From Bacteroidales bacterium UBA3623 (GTDB lineage Bacteria; Bacteroidota; Bacteroidia; Bacteroidales; UBA932), in the NCBI GenBank assembly GCA_002373715.1, contig DFLI01000105.1, positions 1,321-42,302 on the forward strand: DNA of 40,982 bases. Reading direction: 5' to 3'. The translations under genes were made by a program, and so were the position numbers. Positions 15,740-24,101 of the stretch are shown here, in pieces. The notes beneath the pieces are model-generated. The model was not told the DNA's origin, made no database searches, and was given only the letters and a program-made list of their open reading frames with translations. How positions within the stretch are numbered: position 1 is the stretch's first letter; each line of letters opens with the position of its first letter.

Positions 15740-17419
15740 ATGAGACCACAGCTAATTCTTTTCGCCTTTACTATCGGCCTCCTCTCCTGCCTGCGGGAGA
15801 GCGAGGTCCCCAAAGGCGGAGACCTAACGGATGAAATCACCTTTGCAGGCCGGATGGGATGGGAGGCGGCCACCAAGTCGGAGGAAAGGGCCGATGGATG
15901 GTCTCTGCACATGGAAGTCCTTCCCATAGAAGCAGAGTCCAGCAAGGCATCTGCCGTGAATAGCCTCTCATCCTTTTATGTGGTGGCCACTACAGGGAGC
16001 GCAGGCAGTGAGAACCTGGCCTGGGGAAACACCAGCTTTTCCGGCTCCGGAACCTACACCGGAGGCCGCTTCTGGCCCAGTTCCAACCCGGGCTATCACT
16101 TCTATGCCAGCAACCAGGCCCTCGAGTTCCAGTCGGGAGGCTGCTACGTAAACGCCGACAGCGGCACCGACGTAGTGTGCGCCTATCTGGCCAGCCCGGG
16201 CTATGGCACGCGGAATACGCTCACCTTTCAACACATCTTTGCCCGTATAGGCCGCTTCACGGTGAGCCAGGCCTCTTCCGAATATGTTCTCCATGATGTA
16301 GACATAACTCTCACCCCAAACACGAGCGGGCAGTACAACCTGCGCACCCAGAGTTGGTCCAATACCGCTTCGGGCAGCCCGGTCCGTATCGGCCCCACAG
16401 GCTTGGGATACCAGGACAACGACCTCTATCTGGTTCCCGGGTCCTATACCGTCTATTGTTCCTGGACACTGGATTACAGGGGCTTCTCCTCCCATTACGA
16501 AACCGAGCAGACCGTCTATTTCGCGGCCGGGAAGATCTATAACTTGAGCGCAGAACTGTCCGGCTCCGTCACCATTCCGCCCCTCACATTTTACTGTGAC
16601 GAAGCGGGCACCTTTACCATTTATGGTAACACATCATACGCCGGTACGGCTTATCAGAACGCAGTAAAGTATAGCATCAACGGGGGCAGCTGGGTTACTA
16701 TCAACACCCAGAAAGGCTCACAAACCACTTTCCGGGTCAAAGCAGGAGATGTCATCGTGTGGGAGAAAACGGACGGCAAATGCTGTCACTTCCACTTCAC
16801 CTCCTCCAATAAGTTCCATGCCTATGGGAATATCAACAGCCTGAACAACTACAGCGACGTTGTCACTTTTAAGGAAATGTACCACGGTGTGTTTTACAAC
16901 TGCACAAAGATGGAGACCTATCAGGACAAGCGAATCATTCTTCCGCACACAACGCTTACGGAGTCCATCTATAACTTGATGTTCTACTACTGCGAAAAGA
17001 TGCAGTATCCACCTGAGCTTCCGGCCACGGAGCTGGCCGACCGCTGTTATTATGGCATGTTCAATGAATGTATTTCACTCATAGAAGCCCCGGCGCTTCC
17101 GGCCATGACGCTCAAGAGCTATTGTTATTGGCAAATGTTCAAGCACTGCACCTCTCTGGTCAGGGCTCCTGACCTGCCTGCCACCAGCGTCCCCAGCGGC
17201 GTGGAGAAGGCATACGGCCACATGTTCGTAGACTGCACCTCCCTGCAGTACCTCAGATGTAGGTGGGTCCAATACTACAAGAACAATTGCGATTACTGGG
17301 TAAGCGGAGTCCCCACCAGTGGCGGGACATTTTATAAGAGGTCATTTGCCGACTGGAGCACCAGCGATGCCTACAGCACCTCCCATGCCCCCAGGGGTTG
17401 GACCGTGGTCAATGAATGA
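15740..17419 (+). CDS. Fimbrillin-like domain fused to LPATxLA-type leucine-rich repeats
   Basis: A 559-residue lipoprotein (GLLSC, Cys17). Residues about 75-275 are a fimbrillin-like domain paralogous to the upstream gene (WPSSNPGYHFYASN, LTFQHIFARIGRFTV, YNLRTQSWS). From about 384 to 505 come four ~26-29-residue repeats of the form MFxxCxxLxxAPxLPAxxLxxxCY, starting near 384, 414, 440 and 466, followed by MFVDCTSLQYL. These are BspA-like leucine-rich repeats common in surface proteins of gut Bacteroidota. The terminal VSGVPTSGGTFYK...GWTVVNE is also typical of that group. BspA-like repeats bind host or matrix proteins in some oral species, so an adhesive pilus-tip role is plausible but inferred. 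The stop directly abuts the convergent E2-like gene. Confidence 0.8.
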   Translation: MRPQLILFAFTIGLLSCLRESEVPKGGDLTDEITFAGRMGWEAATKSEERADGWSLHMEVLPIEAESSKASAVNSLSSFYVVATTGSAGSENLAWGNTSFSGSGTYTGGRFWPSSNPGYHFYASNQALEFQSGGCYVNADSGTDVVCAYLASPGYGTRNTLTFQHIFARIGRFTVSQASSEYVLHDVDITLTPNTSGQYNLRTQSWSNTASGSPVRIGPTGLGYQDNDLYLVPGSYTVYCSWTLDYRGFSSHYETEQTVYFAAGKIYNLSAELSGSVTIPPLTFYCDEAGTFTIYGNTSYAGTAYQNAVKYSINGGSWVTINTQKGSQTTFRVKAGDVIVWEKTDGKCCHFHFTSSNKFHAYGNINSLNNYSDVVTFKEMYHGVFYNCTKMETYQDKRIILPHTTLTESIYNLMFYYCEKMQYPPELPATELADRCYYGMFNECISLIEAPALPAMTLKSYCYWQMFKHCTSLVRAPDLPATSVPSGVEKAYGHMFVDCTSLQYLRCRWVQYYKNNCDYWVSGVPTSGGTFYKRSFADWSTSDAYSTSHAPRGWTVVNE

Positions 17420-18325
17420 TTACTCCTCCGCTCCGCGGTTACTCTTTTTGAAGCTGTGACGGTCTATAACGGTCACGTCATCCGGAAGTTCCTCGAGGGG
17501 CTCTTTGAGCACTTCCGGGTGGGTATAATACTTCCTGAGCACGCGAAGGGCGGTGGAGAAATAGAAGCCGTCGCAGAAACGCTCGTCCGTCACAATCTTG
17601 AAGGGCAGGCGCTTGGCAGGCACCACTTCCTTTCCGGAAACCACGGGGACCATCGCCTCCTTACCCATGGAGAAGAACATACCGGTGTTGCCAAAATCGT
17701 ACACGTGGTGATAGATGGAAGGGCCCTTGATGGACTTCATGTTGGTGACGAAAGCCGTTGTATGGAAAGGACTTACGCCAATGACGGATTTCGGAAGCAG
17801 GCCGTGCTTGTCCAGGAACTTGATGAACCCCACCAGCATGGCTATGACTACATTGGGCGTGAAAGTAATCAAGCGCGCCAGCTTGTCCGTACCGTTGTTG
17901 GAATCCATGTTACTGTTGGCCACTATGACCTCGTTAATCTTTTCCCTCACCTCGGCGATGGTCTCGCGGCCGGTGAATGCCAGCTTGACGGTGGTATCAG
18001 GAGCATCGGGACTCATGCCCTTCCTCACCACGAAGGAGATGTTGATGACATTGCGCTTGTAGATGCGCCCGTTCATCACGAAGCGGTTCAGCCGGGGGTA
18101 ATTGGCAATGATTCGGACAAGACCGGCGATGATGATGTGCATATAGTCGTACTCTCCGTTTCCGTCGGCCGACTCTTTCTTGATAAACTCGTCGAAAGGC
18201 TCACAGGGAAGTTCAACAGTTAGGAAATTCATCGCGTCGTGCCTGTGACGCATGATATGGGGTACGATTCGCTGAATAGGATCGATATCCCTTACTTTTT
18301 TTCCGTCTGCTCTATATCCAAACAT
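17420..18325 (-). CDS. Stand-alone 2-oxoacid dehydrogenase E2-like acyltransferase fold, catalytic His absent
   Basis: A 301-residue protein with the fold pattern of the E2 catalytic domain (CAT-like): an N-terminal RIVPHIMRHRHDAMNFLTVEL helix-strand, a middle AGLVRIIANYPRLNRFVMNGRIY and a late KIVTDERFCDGFYFSTAL (243-260). In E2 enzymes and chloramphenicol acetyltransferase the last motif is (H)HxxxDG with an active-site His. Here that position is Glu248 in DERFCDG. There is no lipoyl or subunit-binding domain, so it is not part of a dehydrogenase complex. I recall similar stand-alone proteins with the same TDERxCDGFY motif in other gut bacteria, so the substitution seems to be a family trait. 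It lies 11 bases downstream of the NlpC/P60 gene. Substrate unknown. Confidence 0.75.
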   Translation of the reverse strand: MFGYRADGKKVRDIDPIQRIVPHIMRHRHDAMNFLTVELPCEPFDEFIKKESADGNGEYDYMHIIIAGLVRIIANYPRLNRFVMNGRIYKRNVINISFVVRKGMSPDAPDTTVKLAFTGRETIAEVREKINEVIVANSNMDSNNGTDKLARLITFTPNVVIAMLVGFIKFLDKHGLLPKSVIGVSPFHTTAFVTNMKSIKGPSIYHHVYDFGNTGMFFSMGKEAMVPVVSGKEVVPAKRLPFKIVTDERFCDGFYFSTALRVLRKYYTHPEVLKEPLEELPDDVTVIDRHSFKKSNRGAEE

Positions 18326-18336
18326 ATTATTGTCTT

Positions 18337-18960
18337 TTATTCATCCGGTAAAACGCGGCGGGCACCAATGTAACGCATCATAAAGTAGGGGTGATTGGAG
18401 TTATCCTCGGTAACGCCCTTGGAAACGGAAGCGTGAATAAAGTTAAAGCTGCCGTTCTCTTCATTAATGGAAACTACAATGCCCACATGGCCAATGTTAC
18501 GCACGCTGCCCCGCTTACCAAAGAACACCAGGTCTCCGGGCTGGAGGTCTCCAAAGGAAGGTACTTCCCTGCCCTCGGAGAACTGAGTAACGGTATAAGG
18601 CGTTAGCGTATAGCCAAAGTGCTTGAAAACGTGGGTGGTAAAGTGAGAGCAGTCAAACTGGTTGGGGCCGGCGGCGCCCAGCTTGTAGGGCGTTCCCGTA
18701 TAGGTGCGGGCATAGTCAATCACCTGCTGGGACAGAGGGCGATTCCTCTTGGGGGCCGCTTCCTCTTCCTTGGGTTCCAGTTTGGTGGGGTACTTGTCTG
18801 CATCTACGGAAGGCTTCTTCGGATCGGGCGCCGTGGGCTTCTTTTCCTCGGCCGTGGGATACTGCTTCAAGTCTTCCACAGCAATGGGGGTGGCACGCCT
18901 CACGGAAGCGCAGGAGAGCACCGTAAGGGTCAGGGCCAGAAATATGAGATTCCTTCTCAT
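18337..18960 (-). CDS. NlpC/P60 cell-wall hydrolase lipoprotein
   Basis: A 207-residue protein starting at the ATG 18958-18960. This start gives a compact lipoprotein signal (MRRNLIFLALTLTVLSC, Cys17); longer in-frame starts upstream run through the ssrA gene and are implausible. A Pro/Lys/Glu-rich linker (about 25-75) leads to an NlpC/P60 domain (about 78-205). Its catalytic Cys104 is in NQFDCSHF, His158 in NIGHVGIVV, and a third polar residue, His176, in FNFIHASV. Family enzymes cut peptidoglycan stem peptides, usually gamma-D-glutamyl-diaminopimelate bonds. The protein should face the periplasm on a membrane anchor. A perfect -7 element lies only 6 bases before the ATG. It is co-directional with the E2-like gene and divergent from ssrA. 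Confidence 0.9.
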   Translation of the reverse strand: MRRNLIFLALTLTVLSCASVRRATPIAVEDLKQYPTAEEKKPTAPDPKKPSVDADKYPTKLEPKEEEAAPKRNRPLSQQVIDYARTYTGTPYKLGAAGPNQFDCSHFTTHVFKHFGYTLTPYTVTQFSEGREVPSFGDLQPGDLVFFGKRGSVRNIGHVGIVVSINEENGSFNFIHASVSKGVTEDNSNHPYFMMRYIGARRVLPDE

Positions 18961-18966
18961 GAGCAG

Positions 18967-18974
18967 CAAAGTTA
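18967..18974 (-). promoter_or_regulatory. -7 promoter element of the NlpC/P60 gene
   Basis: The minus strand reads TAACTTTG, an exact TAnnTTTG match, with only 6 bases between it and the ATG. Transcription would then start at or next to the start codon (leaderless mRNA). It lies back-to-back with the ssrA promoter element at 18987-18994. Confidence 0.6.
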
Positions 18975-18986
18975 ATAATTTTTTCG

Positions 18987-18994
18987 TATCTTTG
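18987..18994 (+). promoter_or_regulatory. -7 promoter element of ssrA
   Basis: TATCTTTG, an exact TAnnTTTG match, ends 14 bases before the mature tmRNA 5' end. This allows a short precursor leader of the kind RNase P removes. Confidence 0.7.
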
Positions 18995-19008
18995 CCTCCA
19001 CGTCTAGC

Positions 19009-19405
19009 GGGGGTGTTTTGGTTTTGACAGCGCTGATGCTGGACGGTAAGCATGTCGGGCGTTGGAGCCTTGCCCGTAAATCTCAGACTCCGAAAAATTA
19101 GTTGCCAACAACAACTATGCACTCGCTGCCTAATTCGGCCAAGTCCAATTAGCTTAATCCGCCGCGCCAAGGTTGCGCCGCCGACGAGTATCCCTCGGCC
19201 CTTCCGCCTCTTAAGGGCCCCTCAAGGGGTATCATCCATTTGAGGCTGCTCCGGAGGACGCCTCTAAATCCGGCTAAGACTTAAAGGCTAAGGTTGTCTT
19301 CGCCCGCCCTCCGGCAGGGACAGCACGAAAACCAAAGGAAGGATAAGCATGTAGAAAGCCGCCTGGTGCGACGTTTGGACAGCGGTTCGAGTCCGCTCAC
19401 CTCCA
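19009..19405 (+). ncRNA. ssrA: Transfer-messenger RNA (tmRNA)
   Basis: The 5' end GGGGGTGTTTTGGTTTTGAC pairs with the 3' CACCTCC, giving a 7-bp acceptor stem with the G3-U pair used for alanine charging; the discriminator A is at 19405. The T arm is AGCGG-TTCGAGT-CCGCT. The 3' CCA is not encoded (CAA follows), so it must be added enzymatically. The tag reading frame begins after TAGTT at 19104 and reads ANNNYALAA with a TAA stop at 19131-19133. The product rescues stalled ribosomes and tags the incomplete proteins for degradation. GC-rich paired segments downstream of the tag fit pseudoknots. Mature length is about 397 bases plus CCA. It is divergent from the NlpC/P60 gene. Confidence 0.97.
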
Positions 19406-19407
19406 CA

Positions 19408-19440
19408 AAAAAAGCTACCCTCCGGGGTAGCTTTTTTTTT
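19408..19440. terminator. Bidirectional intrinsic terminator for ssrA and the convergent operon
   Basis: AAAGCTACCC (19411-19420) and GGGTAGCTTT (19425-19434) form a 10-bp stem with a TCCG loop, followed by a run of T on the plus strand. On the minus strand the same hairpin is followed by seven T. It can therefore end both ssrA and the six-gene minus-strand operon whose last stop is at 19457. Confidence 0.9.
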
Positions 19441-19456
19441 GTGGGTAGAGCCACAA

Positions 19457-20101
19457 CTATTTCATCTTGGCAATGTAATCGAGGATAACATCTACGGCAT
19501 CGTCCTCGTCAATATCATCCACATTGATAACCAGATTGTAGTTGCGGGCATCGTAGCGGGTCTTGCCGGTGTAACGCTGCACATAGTTGTCACGCTGCTT
19601 GTCTACGCGATCAATTACCTCAATGGACTGCTCACGGCTAAGGCCCTGCTTGGCCATCACGCGCTCAATGCGGTGTTCCTTGGAGGCCGTGACAAACACG
19701 TCTACCTTGCCAGGGATGTCCTGCAGGATAAAGAAAGCGGAGCGGCCGGCAATCACGCAGGGGCCTTCAGCGGCAATGGCCTTGATAATTTCTACCTCTG
19801 CCTCGTGAATATCGTCGGTGGTAAGGTCTGCGCGGAACTCCTTGATATAGGGGCTGTCGGCCTCTACCAACATATCGGCCTGCGGCGCAGGTGCCACCAA
19901 CTGGATAAAGTCGTTAAACCAGCTCTTTTTCTGACCCTTCAGCTTCTCAATGCCGCTGGTAGTGAGGTTGAACTTATTCTGCAGATCATGAATAAGTTCC
20001 TTATCGCTGTAGCGATAGTTCAGCTTGGCAGCCAGCTTGCGGCCGATGGTGCGGCCACCGCTACCCAGCTCACGGCTAACGGTAATGATTTTAGGAACCA
20101 T
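19457..20101 (-). CDS. Cytidylate kinase-like P-loop protein
   Basis: A 214-residue protein of the cytidylate-kinase-like family (Cytidylate_kin2). The P-loop motif is SRELGSGGRTIGRKLA (9-24), followed by FNLTTSGIEKLK and a later AGRSAFFIL (118-126) at the position of the NMP-binding/GRD segment of real Cmk enzymes. A lid-like stretch RVDKQRDNYVQRYTG comes next, then NYNLVINVD at the end. True cytidylate kinase phosphorylates CMP; this branch is uncharacterised and its substrate is unknown. It is the last gene of a tightly spaced minus-strand operon, 3 bases after the STAS gene. That context suggests a signalling or stress role rather than housekeeping nucleotide metabolism. Confidence 0.85.
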   Translation of the reverse strand: MVPKIITVSRELGSGGRTIGRKLAAKLNYRYSDKELIHDLQNKFNLTTSGIEKLKGQKKSWFNDFIQLVAPAPQADMLVEADSPYIKEFRADLTTDDIHEAEVEIIKAIAAEGPCVIAGRSAFFILQDIPGKVDVFVTASKEHRIERVMAKQGLSREQSIEVIDRVDKQRDNYVQRYTGKTRYDARNYNLVINVDDIDEDDAVDVILDYIAKMK

Positions 20102-20104
20102 ACT

Positions 20105-20407
20105 TTACTGAATTTCGAAAAGGTTGAGGAAACCCGTCATCATAAATACCTGACGGATGTCGTTGTTAATGTCCTTCACAATCACGTTTCCGCCCTTGGC
20201 GGCAGCCGCCTTGCGGATGGTGAGGAAAATACGCAGACCCGAGCTGGAAATGTAGCTCATGTCCTTGCAGTCCAGCACGATGGTGCCGGTGGGGTTCTCG
20301 AGGATGGGCTCGATGCTCTTGGTGACTTCCTGGGAAGCCGGGGTGTCCAGACGACCAACGAAGCGGGCGGTGGTCACATTGTTCTCGTTTTCAATAAATA
20401 CTTCCAT
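20105..20407 (-). CDS. STAS-domain anti-sigma-factor antagonist-like protein
   Basis: A 100-residue single STAS domain: IENENNVTTARFVGRLDT at the start, VLDCKDMSYISSSGLRIFL (45-63), then KGGNVIVKDINNDIRQVFMMTGFLNLFEI. The SSSGLR segment is where SpoIIAA and RsbV proteins are phosphorylated by their partner kinase; by alignment the target is Ser55. In partner-switching systems the dephosphorylated STAS protein binds and neutralises an anti-sigma kinase or other effector. Its neighbour 6 bases upstream encodes both a PP2C phosphatase and a GHKL ATPase domain, so all the parts of a switch are present. No sigma factor is encoded in this operon, so the output is unknown. Confidence 0.9.
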   Translation of the reverse strand: MEVFIENENNVTTARFVGRLDTPASQEVTKSIEPILENPTGTIVLDCKDMSYISSSGLRIFLTIRKAAAAKGGNVIVKDINNDIRQVFMMTGFLNLFEIQ

Positions 20408-20413
20408 ATTGCT

Positions 20414-22615
20414 TTAGATTTTTTTGATCATCGTGAGAATATTCTTTCCATTTTCATATCGGTAGGATACAGTATCCATGATATTTCTTACCAGGTAGAT
20501 GCCCAGGCCGCCAATCTTGCGTTCATCCACGCCCAGCGTGACGTCTGCATCAGGGGCAGCCGTGGGGTCGAAGGGTTTGCCACTGTCGCTGAGGATGAAT
20601 CTCAAGCAGTCATCCTCAATAAAGGCTTCTATATCCACCAAGCCATCTATCCCGTCAGGATAGGCATACAGGATGACGTTGGTCACTGCCTCCTCCAGTG
20701 CCAGGTTAAGGCTCATGGCCATAGCCTGATCTATACCCTTCTCTTCGGCAATTGCTTCCACAAATTCGGCCAACTGTGGAATCTGTTGAATGTTGTTGTG
20801 CAATACCAAGTGACGTGCCATAGTTTTTGGTTCTGAATTATCATTTAAATAGTGGATGAACAACATAGTTATGTCGTCGCTCTGAGGAGCGTCCTCCACA
20901 AAGTCGGCAATGGCCTCCTTCATGGCTTCCATATGCTCCCAGGCCGTACGTCGTTCGCCCAGCACAGCTATCATACGTTCCAGGCCGAAGAGTTCGTGTT
21001 TGGGATTCTCGGCCTCGGAGATGCCATCTGTGTACAAGTACAGGGCATCGTCCAGGAGCAGATTCATCTCCTGCTCCTCAAATACCATGCTACTCTCTAC
21101 CCCAAGGGGCAGGTTGGGCAGCACTTCCAGCTCATGGATGTGGTCCGTAAAAATGAGCGGAGGGTTGTGACCGGCATTGCAATAGCGCAGGCGGCCGCTT
21201 TGCATATAGAGGACGCCGCAGAAGAAGGTCACGAACATACCGTTCTCGTCCATGGTGTCCATGGACTTGTTAATGCCTTCCACAATCTTGGCCGGGCTTT
21301 CTTCCTGGGCCGATATATTGCGGAACAGACTGCGGGTCACAGCCATCAGGAGGGAGGCGGGAACGCCCTTGCCGGAAACGTCTCCTATGCAGAAAAAGAG
21401 TTTCTCGTCCCTCATATAGAAATCGTAGAGGTCTCCTCCTACCATCTTGGCAGGAACAATGGTGGCCGCTATGTCTATGTCATTTCTTTCCGGGAAGGGC
21501 GGGAACACCTTGGGAATCATGGACATCTGGATGTCCCTGCCAATCTGCAGTTCGCTTTCCAACTTGTCTTCCTCATCCCTGGCCTTCTGGTAGTCCATCC
21601 AGCCCTTGGCAACAGACAGCAGGATGATGATGAGCATAAAGAGGCCCAGTACCTGCAGGGCCAGACACACAACGCTCACGCGGCGGACGTCTTTATAAAT
21701 CTCCGATTCCGGGATAACTACGGCCATGGACCAACCCGTTCTGGGAATGGGAGCATAATGAACAAAATTGGTTCCCCGCCCACGGGTATGGATGGATACC
21801 ACACCGCGCTTTCCGGCCAGCATGCCCTCAATGAGTTCCGACATACCCGCCTCGTCCTTTATTTGACGGGCCATATCCTGCAAGGACATCTTCATGGCCA
21901 GGCTGTCCACGGGGCCTATCATCACCGTTCCTTTGCGGCTCACCAGAACACTGAACGCCTTAGGGTAAATATCCAGCCTTCCAACATGCTTGGAAAGCCA
22001 TTCCAGCGAGACATCGGCCGTAATCACCGCACCGGTTACACCCTGAGGGTCCAGTACGGGGCTGGAATAGGTGGTCATCTTGATATTGCCGCCGTTGGTG
22101 TCCAAATAAGGTTCCGACCAGTAGCCCATGCCTACTTCCAGGGGTTCAATAAACCATTCATGGGTAGGGTAATTGTACTTCTCGGTGGCCAGGGAGGTCT
22201 GGTGAAGTTTCCCGTCTCTCAGATAAGAATACGGGGCGTAGAAAGGAAGTTTCTTGTTATAGCCGGGGACCAGCGCCACGGTAGAGCCCACCACCACGGG
22301 GTTATCCTCCACTATGCGGCGGGTTACGTTAATCAGGCTGTCGGGATTGTCCAGACACCACTGGGTAATCCACATATTATCCCTCACGGCCTGCTCGGCC
22401 TGGTCTACCACATCCATAATCTCGTACCGGGCGGTACTCAGGACCTTATCGGTCTTTATCTCGGCCTCACGCCTGGTGCTCTGGTTCAGGAAGCGCAACT
22501 GCATAAAGGACGTAGCCTCCAGGATAACGGCGGCCAGAATAACCAGAGCCATGCGGCCCCAGGTCTTCTTTTCCCTTTCGGTCTTAATGAATTCCCTTAA
22601 ACTCCCTTCTTTCAT
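20414..22615 (-). CDS. Membrane sensor with SpoIIE phosphatase and HATPase (anti-sigma kinase-like) domains
   Basis: 733 residues from the ATG at 22613-22615, which has GGAGG six bases before it and begins 1 base after the antiporter stop. A GTG 18 bases upstream is less likely. A membrane segment (about 20-40) is followed by a periplasmic dCache-like sensor (about 45-300), a second membrane segment (about 313-336) and a coiled linker. The PP2C/SpoIIE domain has GGDLYDF (393-399), GDVSGKG (411-417), AGHNPP (481-486), LYTDGISEAEN (527-537) and DDIT (580-583). The C-terminal GHKL domain has the N-box LALEEAVTNVILYAY, DSGKPFDP (677-684) and GGLGIYLVR (702-710). The pairing implies a sensor that both phosphorylates and dephosphorylates a STAS partner, presumably the next gene. 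Confidence 0.92.
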   Translation of the reverse strand: MKEGSLREFIKTEREKKTWGRMALVILAAVILEATSFMQLRFLNQSTRREAEIKTDKVLSTARYEIMDVVDQAEQAVRDNMWITQWCLDNPDSLINVTRRIVEDNPVVVGSTVALVPGYNKKLPFYAPYSYLRDGKLHQTSLATEKYNYPTHEWFIEPLEVGMGYWSEPYLDTNGGNIKMTTYSSPVLDPQGVTGAVITADVSLEWLSKHVGRLDIYPKAFSVLVSRKGTVMIGPVDSLAMKMSLQDMARQIKDEAGMSELIEGMLAGKRGVVSIHTRGRGTNFVHYAPIPRTGWSMAVVIPESEIYKDVRRVSVVCLALQVLGLFMLIIILLSVAKGWMDYQKARDEEDKLESELQIGRDIQMSMIPKVFPPFPERNDIDIAATIVPAKMVGGDLYDFYMRDEKLFFCIGDVSGKGVPASLLMAVTRSLFRNISAQEESPAKIVEGINKSMDTMDENGMFVTFFCGVLYMQSGRLRYCNAGHNPPLIFTDHIHELEVLPNLPLGVESSMVFEEQEMNLLLDDALYLYTDGISEAENPKHELFGLERMIAVLGERRTAWEHMEAMKEAIADFVEDAPQSDDITMLFIHYLNDNSEPKTMARHLVLHNNIQQIPQLAEFVEAIAEEKGIDQAMAMSLNLALEEAVTNVILYAYPDGIDGLVDIEAFIEDDCLRFILSDSGKPFDPTAAPDADVTLGVDERKIGGLGIYLVRNIMDTVSYRYENGKNILTMIKKI

Positions 22616-22616
22616 C

Positions 22617-24101
22617 TTAATCCTCCGTATCACCCATTAAAATAAGCAGATGGTCGTCTTCCATCAGTTTGAGGCTCCCATGCGGCACAATAAACTTATC
22701 CCCTCGCTTGACCATAATCACACGGATGCCGTGAGGCAGGTGCAAATCCCTCAGGGTTTCTCCCATGGCCAGGTCTTCCTTTGCTACAATATGGTCTCTC
22801 ATCATGCCCATTTCCTCGGGCAGATCCAGGCCGAAGGTTTCCACCTCCGGGTCTTCGTCTATACTCAGGTTCAGCCATTTGGCCACCAGAGGCAAGGTCA
22901 TGCCCTGCAGCAGAAGGGACATGAGCGTAATCACAAGCACTATATTGAAAATCTCCGACGAGCCGCCCACCTCGTGCACCACCGTGTAGAGGGCAAAGAG
23001 AATGGGACCGGCGCCCTTGATGCCCACCCAGGACACAAAGAGCTTGGCCCGGGCCGGCAACTTGCGGAACGGCATCAGCGTGAGGAAAACAGCCGCGGGA
23101 CGTGCCACAAAGATAAGGAACAGGCCGATGAGGATGGCCGGCACCAGCACGGGAGCCATGTGCGAAGGACGAGCCAACAGGCCCAGGAAGAGAACCATGA
23201 GCAGTTGACTGAGCCAGGACACGCCGTCGAAGAATTTGAGAACCTCCCGCTTTTCGGGAAGCTTGGGAGAATTGCCGATGATAATGGCGGCCACATACAG
23301 GGCCAACAGACCATTGCCGCCCACCAGGGAGCCGAAGCCGTTGGCAAAGAAAGCCAGGCTGAGCACCAATATACTCATCAGGGGGCTGGACTTGAGCTTC
23401 AGGCGGGGCAGCAGCCAGTTGGCAAAGCGGCCCACCAGATAACCAATCAGGAAGCCCATGGCCAGCTGGTACACCAGAACAAGCACGATGGCCAGTCCAC
23501 CGGCCCACTCGGGGAGGTGGAAGACATTGATATCGGTGCCCTTGATAATATCTACCAGAATGATGGTGCTCGCATAGGCCATTGGGTCATTACTACCGGA
23601 TTCCAGCTCCAGCATGGGGCCCAGATGTTCCCGCAGCTGCAGTCTCTTGCTGCGAAGGATGGAGAACACGGCCGTGGAATCTGTAGAGGAGAGCACAGCG
23701 GCCACCAGCAGAGCCCCTGTCAGGGACACGGCTACACCGCCGATGGACTGCCCCACAAAGAAATAAATGAAGCCGCCCGTGAAAAGGATGGTGAGAAGCA
23801 CGCCCACCGTAGACAGCAAGGCGCCTTGCCGGAGCACCGGACGGGTTTCGTGCATTTCCGTTTCCAGACCGCCCGTAAGCAGAATCACCGTCATGCAAAG
23901 GTGGCAGATGAATTCCGCCAAATGCAGGTTATGGAACTCCAGGCCCATTCCGTCGGGACCGGCCAGCATACCGATGATAAGGAACACCAGCATGGACGGC
24001 ACACCGAACTTGGCGCCGATCTTATTGGAAAGAACGGCCACAAATACCAGGACGGAGAGCAGCAGGAGCAGATTGCCTGCATCTAGGCTAATGGAAAACA
24101 T
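22617..24101 (-). CDS. CPA1 K+(Na+)/H+ antiporter with C-terminal TrkA-C domain (NhaP2/CvrA type)
   Basis: A 494-residue protein. Residues about 5-395 form a 12-13 segment antiporter domain. VPSMLVFLIIGMLAGPDG comes early, SSTDSTAVFSIL and LELESGSNDPMAY hold the conserved acidic ion-binding positions of the CPA1 family, and SWVGIKGAGPILFALY comes late. The C-terminal ~80 residues (from about 412) form a cytoplasmic TrkA-C/RCK-C domain ending HGSLKLMEDDHLLILMGDTED, a ligand-sensing module. NhaP2-type proteins expel K+ or Na+ in exchange for protons. The start abuts the stop of the kinase-fold gene upstream, with no gap. Its place in a stress-signalling operon suggests control of ion or pH balance during stress. 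Confidence 0.9.
   Translation of the reverse strand: MFSISLDAGNLLLLLSVLVFVAVLSNKIGAKFGVPSMLVFLIIGMLAGPDGMGLEFHNLHLAEFICHLCMTVILLTGGLETEMHETRPVLRQGALLSTVGVLLTILFTGGFIYFFVGQSIGGVAVSLTGALLVAAVLSSTDSTAVFSILRSKRLQLREHLGPMLELESGSNDPMAYASTIILVDIIKGTDINVFHLPEWAGGLAIVLVLVYQLAMGFLIGYLVGRFANWLLPRLKLKSSPLMSILVLSLAFFANGFGSLVGGNGLLALYVAAIIIGNSPKLPEKREVLKFFDGVSWLSQLLMVLFLGLLARPSHMAPVLVPAILIGLFLIFVARPAAVFLTLMPFRKLPARAKLFVSWVGIKGAGPILFALYTVVHEVGGSSEIFNIVLVITLMSLLLQGMTLPLVAKWLNLSIDEDPEVETFGLDLPEEMGMMRDHIVAKEDLAMGETLRDLHLPHGIRVIMVKRGDKFIVPHGSLKLMEDDHLLILMGDTED

Noticed and set aside
16970..17250. A CRISPR-like or tandem DNA repeat
   Set aside because: The periodicity is at the protein level (26-residue leucine-rich repeats) and the DNA copies differ too much to be a repeat array.
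20852..22600. A 582-codon open frame antisense to the SpoIIE gene
   Set aside because: The minus-strand protein has complete phosphatase and GHKL motifs; the antisense frame has no recognisable features and no promoter.
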